A DNA stretch of 64,000 nucleotides, from positions 98,884 to 162,883 of the forward strand of contig DASYHP010000026.1 of NCBI GenBank assembly GCA_035998495.1, given 5' to 3'. Shown in pieces: positions 42,021 through 50,879 of this stretch (position 1 is the stretch's first letter; every line of letters starts with the position of its first letter). The stretch is from Mesorhizobium_B sp035998495. Its GTDB lineage: Bacteria > Pseudomonadota > Alphaproteobacteria > Rhizobiales > Rhizobiaceae. The translations under genes were made by a program, and so were the position numbers. A model generated the notes under the pieces. It was not told the origin of the DNA. It made no database searches and worked only from the letters and a program-made list of their open reading frames with translations.

Positions 42021-43250
42021 ATGGCCGCCGACGTGACTTTGGGACGTGACGCCGCGCCGCGCGTGTCGCCCCTCTATGACCCGCGCGTTCGCGGCATCGT
42101 CGTCCAGGTCCTGGTTCTGGTTCTTCTCGTGGCCGCGGTCGCCTGGATCGTGGACAACACCGTCACCAACCTGCGCCGCGCGAACGTCGCCTCCGGCTTC
42201 GACTTCCTGCGCGGCCGGGCCGGCTTCGACATCTCGACCAGCACCATCGCCTATTCCAGCGATTCCACCTACTCGCGGGCGCTGATTGTCGGACTGATCA
42301 ACACGATCAAGGTTGCCGTGGCCGGCATTTTCACCGCCACGATCCTGGGCTTCATCGTGGGCGTGGGCCGGCTGTCGCGAAATTGGCTCGTGCGCAAGAT
42401 CTGCACGGTCTATGTCGAGATCTTCCGCAACATCCCGCCGCTGCTCGTCATCTTCTTCTGGTATTTTGGCGTGCTTTCGGTCCTGCCGAACCCGCGCGAC
42501 AGCGTCGAGCTCGGCATTCCCCTGAGCTTCAGCGATCCCGAATCGTTCCTGAGCTTCAGCACCTTCCTGAACAATCGCGGCCTGTTCATGCCCGCGCCAA
42601 TCTGGGGCGAGGGGGCTTGGCTCATCGGCCTGGCCGTCGCTGTCGCGCTTGCGATGATCTGGTTCGTCCGTAGAGCCGCGCGCATCCGGCAGGAGGCCAC
42701 GGGCCAGCAATTTCCCGTCTTCTGGACGTCGCTGGCGCTGCTGATTGGCTTGCCGCTCCTGGCCTATTTCGCCGCCGGCATGCCGCTTAGCTTCGACGTG
42801 CCGCAGCAGTCGCGCTTCAACCTGACGGGCGGCACGAGCCTGCAACCCGAATTCCTGTCGCTCTATCTCGCGCTCTCCTTCTACACGGCCTCCTTCATCG
42901 CCGAGATCGTGCGCGGCGGCATCCTGGGCGTCAGCAGGGGCCAGACCGAGGCGGCCTCCGCGCTGGGCCTGCGCTCCGGCCCGATCCTCCGGCTCGTGCT
43001 CATCCCCCAGGCGCTGCGCATCATCATCCCGCCGCTGACCAGCCAGTACCTTAACCTCACGAAGAACTCCTCGCTCGCCATCGCCATCGGCTATCCCGAC
43101 CTCGTCGCCATCGGCGGCACGATCCTCAACCAGACCGGCCAAGCCATCGAGGTGGTGGCGATCTGGATGGTGGTCTATCTCGGCCTCAGCCTGATCACAT
43201 CGGCGTTCATGAACTGGTTCAACGCGCGCATGGCGCTGGTGGAGAGATAA
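42021..43250 (+). CDS. aapQ: General L-amino acid ABC transporter permease AapQ
   Basis: Inner-membrane permease of the Aap transporter, 409 residues. After one N-terminal helix, RALIVGLINTIKVAVAGIFTATILGFIVGVGRLS opens the transport domain, and the EAA-type loop EAASALGLRSGPILRLVLIPQALRIIIPPLTSQYLNLTKNSSLA contacts the ATPase. A long insert with extra helices between the first and later core helices is characteristic of AapQ. It starts 156 bp after aapJ and 7 bp before aapM. Confidence 0.95.
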   Translation: MAADVTLGRDAAPRVSPLYDPRVRGIVVQVLVLVLLVAAVAWIVDNTVTNLRRANVASGFDFLRGRAGFDISTSTIAYSSDSTYSRALIVGLINTIKVAVAGIFTATILGFIVGVGRLSRNWLVRKICTVYVEIFRNIPPLLVIFFWYFGVLSVLPNPRDSVELGIPLSFSDPESFLSFSTFLNNRGLFMPAPIWGEGAWLIGLAVAVALAMIWFVRRAARIRQEATGQQFPVFWTSLALLIGLPLLAYFAAGMPLSFDVPQQSRFNLTGGTSLQPEFLSLYLALSFYTASFIAEIVRGGILGVSRGQTEAASALGLRSGPILRLVLIPQALRIIIPPLTSQYLNLTKNSSLAIAIGYPDLVAIGGTILNQTGQAIEVVAIWMVVYLGLSLITSAFMNWFNARMALVER

Positions 43251-43257
43251 CCCCGCC

Positions 43258-44415
43258 ATGCAGGAGCATGACCTTTCCTTCGTCCGCATGGAGATGGTGA
43301 ACGCGCAAGCGGCGCCGCGCAGCGAGCGCGGCCTCGGACACTGGCTGCGCGCCAACCTCTTCGCCACCGTGCCCGACGCGATCATGACGGTGCTCGCCGC
43401 GCTCCTGATCGCCTGGCTCCTGCCGCCGCTGATCGACTGGCTCTTCCTGAGCGCGACATGGGCGGGGACGGATCGTTCGGTCTGCGCGACGGTGGCGCAG
43501 GGCGGCATTCAGCCGGATGGCTGGTCGGGGGCCTGCTGGGCCTTCGTGAACGCCAAGATCGAGCAGTTCATGTTCGGCCGGTATCCGATCGAGGAACGCT
43601 GGCGCGTGATGGTCACGCTCGTCCTTTTCGTGGCGCTGCTCGTGCCGCTGATGATCCCGAGCGTGCCGCGCAAGGCGCTGAACGCCGTGCTCTTCTTCGG
43701 CGTGTTTCCCGTTGTCGCCTTTTTCCTGCTCGTCGGCGGCGCGTTTGGCCTGCCGCTTGCGCGAACCTCGCTTTGGGGCGGGCTGATGGTGACCTTGGTG
43801 CTGTCCTTCGTGGGCATCGCGGTGTCGCTGCCCTTCGGCATCCTGTTGGCGCTCGGGCGGCGGTCGAACCTGCCGGTGATCAAGCTGGTCTGCGTGATCT
43901 TCATCGAGACCATCCGCGGCGTGCCGCTGATCGCGGTGCTCTTCATGGCCAGCGTCATGCTGCCGCTCTTCCTGCCGCCCGGCACGACCATCGACAAGCT
44001 GATGCGGGCGCTGGTTGGCGTGGCGCTGTTCGCCTCCGCCTATATGGCGGAGGTGATCCGCGGCGGTTTGCAGGCCATCCCGAAGGGACAGTACGAGGGC
44101 GCCGATTCGCTCGGGCTCACCTACTGGCAGAAGACGGGCCTCATCGTCCTGCCGCAGGCGCTGAAGCTCGTGATCCCCGGCATCGTCAACACCTTCATCG
44201 GGCTCTTCAAGGACACAAGCCTGGTTTACATCATCGGCATGTTCGACCTGCTCGGCATCGTGCGGCAGAACTTCGCGGATTCGAACTGGGCCTCGCCGCA
44301 GACGCCGATGTCGGGCCTCGTCTTCGCGGGCTTCGTGTTCTGGCTCTTCTGCTTCGGCATGTCGCGCTATTCGCAGTTCATGGAGCGCCGGCTCGACACG
44401 GGCCACAGGCGCTAA
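43258..44415 (+). CDS. aapM: General L-amino acid ABC transporter permease AapM
   Basis: Second permease of the Aap transporter, 385 residues. It has several N-terminal helices and then the core ABC permease domain, with the EAA-type loop GADSLGLTYWQKTGLIVLPQALKLVIPGIVNTFIGLFKDTSLVYIIG. It forms a heterodimer with AapQ. The gene is tightly spaced after aapQ and 13 bp before aapP. Confidence 0.95.
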   Translation: MQEHDLSFVRMEMVNAQAAPRSERGLGHWLRANLFATVPDAIMTVLAALLIAWLLPPLIDWLFLSATWAGTDRSVCATVAQGGIQPDGWSGACWAFVNAKIEQFMFGRYPIEERWRVMVTLVLFVALLVPLMIPSVPRKALNAVLFFGVFPVVAFFLLVGGAFGLPLARTSLWGGLMVTLVLSFVGIAVSLPFGILLALGRRSNLPVIKLVCVIFIETIRGVPLIAVLFMASVMLPLFLPPGTTIDKLMRALVGVALFASAYMAEVIRGGLQAIPKGQYEGADSLGLTYWQKTGLIVLPQALKLVIPGIVNTFIGLFKDTSLVYIIGMFDLLGIVRQNFADSNWASPQTPMSGLVFAGFVFWLFCFGMSRYSQFMERRLDTGHRR

Positions 44416-44428
44416 GGAGATCACCGTC

Positions 44429-45232
44429 ATGGCCATTGGGAACGCAATTCGCGCCGAGGAGATCGCGGTCGATCGGAACCGGATGCACATCTCGGACACG
44501 GATGTCGCCATCGAGATCGTCGGCATGCACAAATGGTTCGGCGACTTCCACGTGCTGCGCGACATCAACCTCAAGGTCATGCGCGGCGAGCGCATCGTGA
44601 TCTGCGGGCCGTCGGGCTCCGGCAAGTCCACCATGATCCGCTGCATCAACCGGCTGGAGGAGCACCAGAAGGGCCGCATCGTGGTGGACGGCAAGGAGCT
44701 TTCCAACGACTTGAAGAAGATCGACGAGGTGCGCCGCGAGGTCGGCATGGTGTTCCAGCACTTCAACCTGTTCCCGCACCTGACCATCCTCGAGAACTGC
44801 ACGCTGGCGCCGATCTGGGTGCGCAAGACGCCGAAGAAGCAGGCTGAGGAAGTCGCCATGCACTTCCTGACTCGGGTGAAGATTCCCGAGCAGGCCCATA
44901 AATATCCCGGACAATTGTCCGGCGGTCAGCAGCAGCGCGTGGCCATCGCCCGCTCGCTCTGCATGAACCCGCGCATCATGCTCTTCGACGAACCGACCTC
45001 CGCGCTCGACCCCGAGATGATCAAGGAGGTGCTCGACACGATGGTCAGCCTCGCCGAGGAAGGCATGACCATGCTCGTAGTCACGCATGAGATGGGCTTC
45101 GCGCGGCAGGTGGCGAACCGCGTGATCTTCATGGATCAGGGCCAGATCGTCGAGCAGAACACGCCGGTGGAGTTCTTCGACCATCCGCAGCACGAGCGCA
45201 CGAAGTTGTTCCTGAGCCAGATCCTGCACTGA
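44429..45232 (+). CDS. aapP: General L-amino acid ABC transporter ATPase AapP
   Basis: ATP-binding subunit of the Aap transporter, 267 residues. Walker A GPSGSGKST, Q-loop VFQHFNLFPHLTILEN, signature LSGGQQQRVAIAR, Walker B IMLFDEPTSALDPEM and the switch histidine in VVTHEM are all intact. AAGGAGA is the ribosome site. It is the last gene of aapJQMP, followed within 14 bp by the DUF2459 gene. Confidence 0.97.
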   Translation: MAIGNAIRAEEIAVDRNRMHISDTDVAIEIVGMHKWFGDFHVLRDINLKVMRGERIVICGPSGSGKSTMIRCINRLEEHQKGRIVVDGKELSNDLKKIDEVRREVGMVFQHFNLFPHLTILENCTLAPIWVRKTPKKQAEEVAMHFLTRVKIPEQAHKYPGQLSGGQQQRVAIARSLCMNPRIMLFDEPTSALDPEMIKEVLDTMVSLAEEGMTMLVVTHEMGFARQVANRVIFMDQGQIVEQNTPVEFFDHPQHERTKLFLSQILH

Positions 45233-45246
45233 GTGGCGCGGCCTGG

Positions 45247-46098
45247 GTGCTGAGGTCGCTGCGGCGGACGCTTGCGCTCGTCCTTCTGCTGGCCGGCGTC
45301 GTGGCCGAGCTGGCGCTGCTCGGCGCGGCGATGCCGCGCCCCTTCGCCCTGTCCGACGCGACGACCGACGAGCCGAGCCGGACGCGCCGCATTCTCCTGC
45401 TGGCCGGCCCGATTCACACGGACCTGGCGCTGCCCGCCGATGCGGACGTGCTGGAGGCTTTCGCCTTCCTCGAAGGGACCGGGCTGCCTTACCGCGACCC
45501 CGCGGTGCGCTGGCTCGCGCTCGGCTGGGGCGGCCGCGAGTTCTACGTCCACACGCCCACCTGGGACCAGCTCCAGGCGCTGCCGGCCTTCTGGGGCCTG
45601 ACGCTGGACGATTCCGCCATGCATGTGCAGCTCGTCGGCGCGATCGACACGCCGCACCCCTCGGTTCTGGCCCTGGATCTCAGGCCGGAACAGTTCGATG
45701 CGGTGCTCAAGGCGTCGCTCGCCGGCTTCCGGCGCAATGAGGACGGCCGGCCCATCCATATGCCCGGCATCTCGCACAACGCCTATGACGCCTTCTACGA
45801 GGCGGAGGGCCGCTTCACGGCGCTCTTGGGCTGCAACACCTGGGCGAGCGCCGCGATCCGCGCCGGCGGCCTGCGGACGGGATGGTGGAATCCGCTGCCG
45901 CAAAGCCTGTTCTGGTCCATCCGCCGCTTCAACATCCTCGACCCGGTGTCCAACGCGGGCATCGGTGCCGCTGCGGATCCTCCCCCACCTGTGGGGGAGG
46001 GGGACCACGCGGAACGCGTGGTGGGGGCCCCCGTGGACCGACACGTGGACGGAATTTCTGACCCGCAAACTTTCTTTGCAGCCCGATCAGGTACTTAG
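45247..46098 (+). CDS. DUF2459 (TIGR02117-type) protein with a repeat-derived C-terminus
   Basis: Membrane-anchored protein of 283 residues. It has one N-terminal hydrophobic segment (LALVLLLAGVVAELALLGAAM), then the DUF2459 core: LLAGPIHTDLALP with a possible catalytic His, LGWGGREFYVHTPTW, HVQLVGA and LGCNTWASAAIRAGGL with a conserved Cys. A papain-like or cysteine-hydrolase function has been suggested for relatives but not shown. The start is GTG at 45247. Residues from about 245 on are encoded by a palindromic repeat, so the last 39 residues are probably not part of the ancestral protein. Confidence 0.85.
   Translation: MLRSLRRTLALVLLLAGVVAELALLGAAMPRPFALSDATTDEPSRTRRILLLAGPIHTDLALPADADVLEAFAFLEGTGLPYRDPAVRWLALGWGGREFYVHTPTWDQLQALPAFWGLTLDDSAMHVQLVGAIDTPHPSVLALDLRPEQFDAVLKASLAGFRRNEDGRPIHMPGISHNAYDAFYEAEGRFTALLGCNTWASAAIRAGGLRTGWWNPLPQSLFWSIRRFNILDPVSNAGIGAAADPPPPVGEGDHAERVVGAPVDRHVDGISDPQTFFAARSGT
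45979..46027. repeat. Double-hairpin palindromic element inside the DUF2459 gene
   Basis: Two perfect palindromes sit side by side: a 10-bp arm CCTCCCCCAC (45979-45988) with GTGGGGGAGG (45991-46000), and an 8-bp arm ACCACGCG (46004-46011) with CGCGTGGT (46015-46022), followed by GGGGG. This is the layout of short extragenic palindromes common in this order. It lies in frame at the 3' end of the coding region. Confidence 0.75.
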
Positions 46099-46198
46099 GC
46101 CGGCTCCAGCGGAAATGCGGCGATGATGGAGCTCGTCCAGATCCCAGGGCTGAGCCGCAGCCAGTTGAGCGTCCTCACCTCCCCGCCGCGCGGCCGCC

Positions 46199-47539
46199 TC
46201 AGCCCGGCTCCCCATCCTCCTCCGCCGCCACGCGCGCCGGGCGTCCTTTGGAGCCGCGGCCGAACGTGTAGCCGGTCTCCACGGCCGCCACGCCGAACTT
46301 CTCGCGCAAGTGGTCCATGGCGGCCTCGGCGCGGGCGCGCTTGAGGCCGCCGACATCCACGAGGTCGGGCGGGTCGGCCAGCCCCGCGTCCGAAAGGTCC
46401 GAGACGCCGATGCCGAGCAGGCGGAATCGCGTGCCGTCCGTCTCCCTGCCCAGGAGGTCGAGCCCGGCACGGAAGATGCGGTCCGCCAGGCAGGTGGGAT
46501 CGGCAAGCCGGTGGTTGCGGGTGCGGATGCGGAAATCCTGCGTCTTGAGCTTGAGCGTCACCGTGCGGCCGGCGGTCCCGACCTTCTTCAAGCGCCTGGA
46601 AACCTTTTCCGACAGCGCGCGAAGCACCGGCACGAGGTCGGCAGCTAGGGCAAGGTCGGCATCGAAGGTGGTCTCGGCCGAAACGCTCTTGCGCTCGTGA
46701 TCCGGCTCCACCCTCCGGCTGTCCAGGCCGCGCGACAGGCGGAAGAGCCGCGTGCCCATGGAGCCGTAGCGACGGAGCAGGTCGGCCTCTTCCAGGCGCT
46801 GCAACTGCCCGATGGTGCGGATGCCATCGCGCGAAAGGCTCTGCGCGAAGGAGGCGCCCACGCCCCAGATCAGCGTCACCGGCTGCTCCGCGAGGAAGCC
46901 GAGCGCCTCGGCCCGGCCGATCACGGCGAAGCCGCGCGGCTTGTCGAGGTCGGAGGCCACCTTGGCCAGGAACTTGCAGTAGGAGAGCCCGACGGACACC
47001 GTGATGCCGAGCGTCCGCTCCACGTCGCGCGCGAACCGCGCCAGCGTCACGGCCGGCGGCGCGCCGTGCAGGCGCTCGGTGCCGGACAGGTCGAGGAACG
47101 CCTCGTCAATGGAGAGGGGCTCGACCAAAGGCGTCAGCGCCTGCATCATCGCGCGGACCTCGCGGCCCACGGCGACATACTTCTCGATGTCGGGCTTGAT
47201 CACCACCACCTCGGGGCAGGCTTCCAGCGCCTTGAACATGGGCATGGCCGAGCGCAAGCCCGACATGCGCGCGATGTAGCAGGCCGTGGACACCACGCCG
47301 CGCTTGCCGCCGCCCACGATCACCGGCCGGTCGCGCAGTTCGGGCCGGTCGCGCTTCTCGACCGCGGCGAAAAAGGCGTCGCAGTCGACATGGGCGATGC
47401 TGAGCGTCTTGAGTTCAGGGTGACGGGCCAGCCGTGGCGAGCCGCAAGCCGCGCAGCGGCGCGCCTCGGCCACGGCTTGGGCGGCGAGGCAGTCGCGGCA
47501 GAAGCCCTGGAGGGCATCGAGGATGGGAGGCGAGGCCAT
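46199..47539 (-). CDS. dinB: DNA polymerase IV (DinB) with N-terminal zinc-ribbon
   Basis: Y-family translesion polymerase, 446 residues. Residues 1-40 have a CRDC...CAAC four-cysteine ribbon typical of Hyphomicrobiales DinB. The catalytic core has HVDCDAFFAAVE, VVSTACYIARMSGLRSAMPM, SIDEAFLDLSG with the catalytic acids, and GVGASFAQSLSRDGIRTIGQLQ (HhH thumb). The little-finger domain follows. The C-terminal tail is glycine- and arginine-rich with no obvious clamp motif. Confidence 0.95.
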   Translation of the reverse strand: MASPPILDALQGFCRDCLAAQAVAEARRCAACGSPRLARHPELKTLSIAHVDCDAFFAAVEKRDRPELRDRPVIVGGGKRGVVSTACYIARMSGLRSAMPMFKALEACPEVVVIKPDIEKYVAVGREVRAMMQALTPLVEPLSIDEAFLDLSGTERLHGAPPAVTLARFARDVERTLGITVSVGLSYCKFLAKVASDLDKPRGFAVIGRAEALGFLAEQPVTLIWGVGASFAQSLSRDGIRTIGQLQRLEEADLLRRYGSMGTRLFRLSRGLDSRRVEPDHERKSVSAETTFDADLALAADLVPVLRALSEKVSRRLKKVGTAGRTVTLKLKTQDFRIRTRNHRLADPTCLADRIFRAGLDLLGRETDGTRFRLLGIGVSDLSDAGLADPPDLVDVGGLKRARAEAAMDHLREKFGVAAVETGYTFGRGSKGRPARVAAEEDGEPG

Positions 47540-47610
47540 GGGGGCGCAAAGCTACGCGCGGGCGCTTCGAGCGACAAGCATTGGGCCGCGGCGGTCCACC
47601 GCTTTGCAAG

Positions 47611-48270
47611 TCAAGCCGACAGTCCGAGGGCGCGCCTGATCGGCGCCTCCGCCGAGGGCCAGTCCTCCACCGAGGTGATGCCGTCCTCCAAGGGCGGCAG
47701 GAGCGCGCGGAAGCCGGGATGCGCCATCAGGTGGAAAAGCGCCGCGTCCGGCACGGCGTCCCGCACCGAGCGGAGGTTGCGCGGGATGTCGTCCACGAAG
47801 CCCACTGGCCGGCGGCTCGGCCCGCGCAGCCGCGCCACGGCCGGCCCCTTGGCCGCTTCGGTGGTCAGCAGCGGGTGGGCGAGGCCGAGCGCTTCCAGGT
47901 GCTTGCGCCGATGCTCGCGAAAACGGTGCGGCATGGCCGTGAGCAGCACGACGGAGACTTGGGCCGACAACCCCTCCAGCACGTCCGGCGCGCCGGCCGC
48001 GAGCTGCTGCCAGTCCGCCTGCACGCCCCAGAACTCCTCGATCAGCGCCGAGACCGCCTCGTCGACGAGAGCTGCCCGGTCGGCACGGGAAAAGATGTTG
48101 CCATGCAGGCGGAATGAGGTTTGGCCAAGCTCGAGCCCGCGACCGTTCAGGAAGGCGTTGAACGGGTTGACGAACTCGAGCACGACCTCGTCCACGTCCA
48201 CCACCAGCAGCGGACGCGCGTCATGCGACAGGGCCTCGATCTGGCGCAGGGTTTCGGGATCGTCGCTCAC
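47611..48270 (-). CDS. HAD family hydrolase
   Basis: A 219-residue HAD-fold protein of unknown substrate. Motif I is VVDVDEVV near residue 22, motif II VVLLTAMPHRF, motif III a lysine in the EAAKGPAVARL region and motif IV GFVDDIPRN. GTG at 48270 starts 6 bp after the DUF3572 stop, so the two genes probably share a transcript. Confidence 0.85.
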   Translation of the reverse strand: MSDDPETLRQIEALSHDARPLLVVDVDEVVLEFVNPFNAFLNGRGLELGQTSFRLHGNIFSRADRAALVDEAVSALIEEFWGVQADWQQLAAGAPDVLEGLSAQVSVVLLTAMPHRFREHRRKHLEALGLAHPLLTTEAAKGPAVARLRGPSRRPVGFVDDIPRNLRSVRDAVPDAALFHLMAHPGFRALLPPLEDGITSVEDWPSAEAPIRRALGLSA

Positions 48271-48276
48271 CAGCGG

Positions 48277-48561
48277 CTAGACCGAGCGGTCGAAGCTCTC
48301 CGCGCCGAAGGGCAGGGCGCGCAGGGCCTCATCCACGGAGCGCGGGGCCACGTGGGCGCTCTCCGCGAAGCGCAGCAGCGTGGGCTCGTGGGCCGCGATG
48401 AACTGCAGGACACCGGCGAGAAAGCCGGGCTCGCGCGCCGCCTGCCGGATCTGGCCGGCCTCGATGCCGGTCAGCGCCAGGAACCGCGGCAGCAGCTCGG
48501 TATCGGCGGCGATGAAGCCGAGCGCGTGGACCGCCAAGTCTTCCGCATCCTCCCGTGTCAT
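48277..48561 (-). CDS. DUF3572 domain protein
   Basis: A 94-residue all-helical protein that matches DUF3572, a family largely confined to alphaproteobacteria: DAEDLAVHALGFIAAD, LLPRFLALTGIEAGQIR, FLAGVLQFIAAHEPTLLRFAE. Function is unknown. It is divergent from divK, as in related genomes. Confidence 0.88.
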   Translation of the reverse strand: MTREDAEDLAVHALGFIAADTELLPRFLALTGIEAGQIRQAAREPGFLAGVLQFIAAHEPTLLRFAESAHVAPRSVDEALRALPFGAESFDRSV

Positions 48562-48717
48562 CGCGCTCCTCCGCCCCGCCGGCCCGACTCATGATTTAGC
48601 AGGCCGGCGTCGCGCTTCCAGCCGCGATGCGGTCCGACCTTGTCAACTTTAAACTCGCCTCGGCGGAGAGCCATGTTAGGACTTCGCGGCGCGGCAAGAG
48701 GGGCGATTCGCAGAGCG

Positions 48718-49089
48718 ATGGCCAAGAAGGTGATGATCGTCGAGGACAACGAGCTCAACATGAAGCTCTTTCGCGATCTCATCGAAGCGAGCGGCTATGA
48801 GACGGTGCGCACGCGTAACGGGCTTGAGGCGCTGGATCTCGCCCGCGCCCACCGGCCCAACCTGATCCTCATGGACATCCAGCTTCCCGAAGTGTCGGGC
48901 CTCGACGTCACCCGGTGGCTGAAGCAGGACGACGACCTCCACACGATCCCGGTGATCGCCGTGACGGCCTTCGCCATGAAGGGCGACGAGGAGCGCATCC
49001 GGCAGGGCGGCTGCGAGGCTTATATCTCCAAGCCGATCTCGGTCCCGCGCTTCATCGAGACGATCAAATCCTATCTGGGCGACGCCTGA
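48718..49089 (+). CDS. divK: Single-domain response regulator DivK
   Basis: Essential cell-cycle regulator in alphaproteobacteria; phospho-DivK inhibits the CckA pathway through DivL. The 123-residue receiver domain has the acidic pair in VMIVEDNELNMKLF, the phosphoacceptor Asp in LILMDIQLPEVSG (about residue 53), a Thr in AVTAFA and the Lys in YISKPIS. The start MAKKVMIVEDN is preferred over upstream in-frame starts. pleD normally follows divK but is absent here. Confidence 0.94.
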   Translation: MAKKVMIVEDNELNMKLFRDLIEASGYETVRTRNGLEALDLARAHRPNLILMDIQLPEVSGLDVTRWLKQDDDLHTIPVIAVTAFAMKGDEERIRQGGCEAYISKPISVPRFIETIKSYLGDA

Positions 49090-49361
49090 GAGGCCTGGAT
49101 CAGGTAAGGTTAGGGATTCACCTTAACACTTGGTTTCCGGCCCGCAGGGTTAAGCGAAGGTTGATTTCGCAACGTTTTCGCGCGAGCTTTTCCCCATCGG
49201 GAGCGGCGATGGCGCAAGCCGGACTTCTCCCCCGAAGACCCCATGATGCTCAGGTCCGCCGCATCTCCTGGATCATGGGGACGGCCGACCGGCCTGGCTC
49301 CAAGCGGCCTCCTCGTACCGCTGCCAGTCGCCGGTCGGCCACCTTTCTTCCGCCGCCCAAA
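49090..49361. other. Intergenic region after divK, no pleD
   Basis: Together with the adjoining rpmG terminator this is a 324-bp gap between convergent divK and rpmG. No coding sequence is supported. Several TTAA-containing words occur at 49110-49170, including TTAA-N7-TTGA at about 49151-49165, close to but not matching the CtrA consensus. The region lies where pleD is found in related genomes. Confidence 0.5.
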
Positions 49362-49387
49362 ACAAAAACGCCGCCCGAGGGCGGCGC
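49362..49387 (-). terminator. Rho-independent terminator of rpmG
   Basis: Read on the minus strand, a perfect 8-bp stem (CGCCGCCC/GGGCGGCG, 49369-49386) with a 2-nt core loop is followed by TTTTTGTTTT. It begins 27 bp after the rpmG stop. Confidence 0.9.
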
Positions 49388-49413
49388 TGCGCGTGAACCG
49401 GGACGACTCCGGC

Positions 49414-49581
49414 TTACTTGATCTTGGTTTCCTTGAACTCGACGTGCTTCTTGGCGATCGGGTCGTACTTCTTGAACGAGAGTTTCTCCGTCTTCGTGCG
49501 GCTGTTCTTGCTCGTCACGTAGAAATAGCCGGTGTCGGCGGTGGACAGAAGCTTGATCTTGATGTTGGCGGCCTTGGCCAT
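49414..49581 (-). CDS. rpmG: 50S ribosomal protein L33
   Basis: A 55-residue ribosomal protein: MAKAANIKIKLLSTADTG, FYVTSKNSRTKTEKLSFKKYDP and a KHVEFKETKIK C-terminus. It lacks the four zinc-binding cysteines, so it is the C-minus form used in Gram-negatives. The ATG at 49581 is chosen from family length. It has its own terminator. Confidence 0.97.
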   Translation of the reverse strand: MAKAANIKIKLLSTADTGYFYVTSKNSRTKTEKLSFKKYDPIAKKHVEFKETKIK

Positions 49582-49704
49582 GGTCGTGTTCCGCTGCTGA
49601 AAGGTGATGCCGCGCGAAAACAGGCCTGCCTGGGCGCGGAAGTTGGCCGGACAGATACGCATGCCCGCCCGAAAGTCAAGCGCGCGGGCTCACCCGACGC
49701 CCCA

Positions 49705-50433
49705 TCAGACGGGCTCCCGCACGAAGCGGCCGTGCCGGGCGCGGTAGAAGAAGGCGGGGCCGCCCGGCAGGAGGTCCGGGTCGGCCGAGAGGCGTTGGCG
49801 GAGATCGTCGAGCACGATGCGCGTGATCTCGGCGAGGTTGAACGCCGCCGTCTCGTCCAGACTCAGCCAGCCCAGCGCCTCCAGCTCGCCGCCGGCGCTC
49901 TCGGCCTCCGTGACCAGCTCATCCCGCCACAGGGCGAGGAAGCGCGTGTCGAAGCGCCGGACCGCGCCGGGCGGCGTGACCGCGCGCGCCACCAGCCGCA
50001 GCGTCGAGAGCCGGGGCAGGACGCCCGCGCGCGCATAGCCGTCCCACAGCCGCCGCGGCGGCTCGCCCTCCTGGCAGGGCTGACCCAAAACGACCCCGGC
50101 CTCCTCCCACGCTTCGCGCAACGCCGACATGGCGACGGCGCGGGCTCTGGCCGGCCGGGGTGAGATGCGACCCACCTCCCGATCATTCAACTCGTCAGCC
50201 GACGCCATGCGCGCGTCGCCGGCATCGGTGCGCCCGCCGGGGAACACGAACCGTCCCGCCATGAAGGCGAGCCCGGCGTTGCGCCGGCCCATCAGCACGC
50301 GAAGCTCGGGGCCGGAGCGGTCGAGGATCAGAAGCGTGCCGGCGTCTCGGGGGCGAAGCGCGCGGCCGGGTGGGGCCTTGTCGGCCGGATTCAGCCGGTC
50401 GGTCTCGGGCCGCTCGAAGCCGATCTTCTCCAC
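49705..50433 (-). CDS. NUDIX hydrolase
   Basis: A 242-residue NUDIX protein that would hydrolyse a nucleoside diphosphate linked to another moiety. The Nudix helix core is ALREAWEEAGVVLG; the FVFPGGRTDAGD stretch and long insert before the helix resemble the NUDT19/CoA-pyrophosphatase-like group. Substrate unknown. The start is GTG at 50433, 12 bp after the DUF983 stop. Confidence 0.9.
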   Translation of the reverse strand: MEKIGFERPETDRLNPADKAPPGRALRPRDAGTLLILDRSGPELRVLMGRRNAGLAFMAGRFVFPGGRTDAGDARMASADELNDREVGRISPRPARARAVAMSALREAWEEAGVVLGQPCQEGEPPRRLWDGYARAGVLPRLSTLRLVARAVTPPGAVRRFDTRFLALWRDELVTEAESAGGELEALGWLSLDETAAFNLAEITRIVLDDLRQRLSADPDLLPGGPAFFYRARHGRFVREPV

Positions 50434-50445
50434 CCGCTTGGCCGC

Positions 50446-50877
50446 TTATAGCTCGGGGTGGCGCTCCTGCTCGTCCGCGTGGCCGCCGAAGCCATGCATG
50501 CGCAGGGCCCATTGCAGGCCGACCGTCGCGCCCTTCACAGGGCGAAGAAGCGCCAGGGCCATGACGATCGTGAGCGGCAGCCAGACCGCCAGATGCGTCC
50601 CGAGCGACCATTGCGCGCTCGTCTCGATGCCCATGAAGGCGCCGACCACCACATGGCCGACAATGAAGACCACCAGATAGGCCGGCAGGTCGTCGGCCCG
50701 GTGATGCTCGATCACCTCGCCGCAATGCTCGCAAGCATCCACGGTCTTCACAAAGGAGCGGAACAGCCGCCCTTCGCCGCAATTGGGACAGCGGCAGAGA
50801 ACGCCCCGCCACATGGCCTGCAAAAGGGAACGGGGGGGCGTCTCGGTATGCGTCAGGTCAGATGTCGTGTCCGCCAT
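50446..50877 (-). CDS. DUF983 membrane protein
   Basis: A 143-residue protein with a rubredoxin-like pair of CxxC knuckles (CPNCGEGRLF, CEHCGEV) followed by two transmembrane helices (AYLVVFIVGHVVVGAF and LPLTIVMALALLRPV). Function is unknown; this family sits next to rnr in many alphaproteobacteria. ATG at 50877 lies just past the rnr stop; an in-frame TTG two codons earlier would give a 4-bp overlap. Confidence 0.88.
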   Translation of the reverse strand: MADTTSDLTHTETPPRSLLQAMWRGVLCRCPNCGEGRLFRSFVKTVDACEHCGEVIEHHRADDLPAYLVVFIVGHVVVGAFMGIETSAQWSLGTHLAVWLPLTIVMALALLRPVKGATVGLQWALRMHGFGGHADEQERHPEL

Positions 50878-50879
50878 GA

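Noticed and set aside
46697..48280. Plus-strand open frame of 527 codons opposite dinB and the HAD gene
   Set aside because: It lies antisense to two clear genes and encodes low-complexity Arg/His/Gly-rich sequence.
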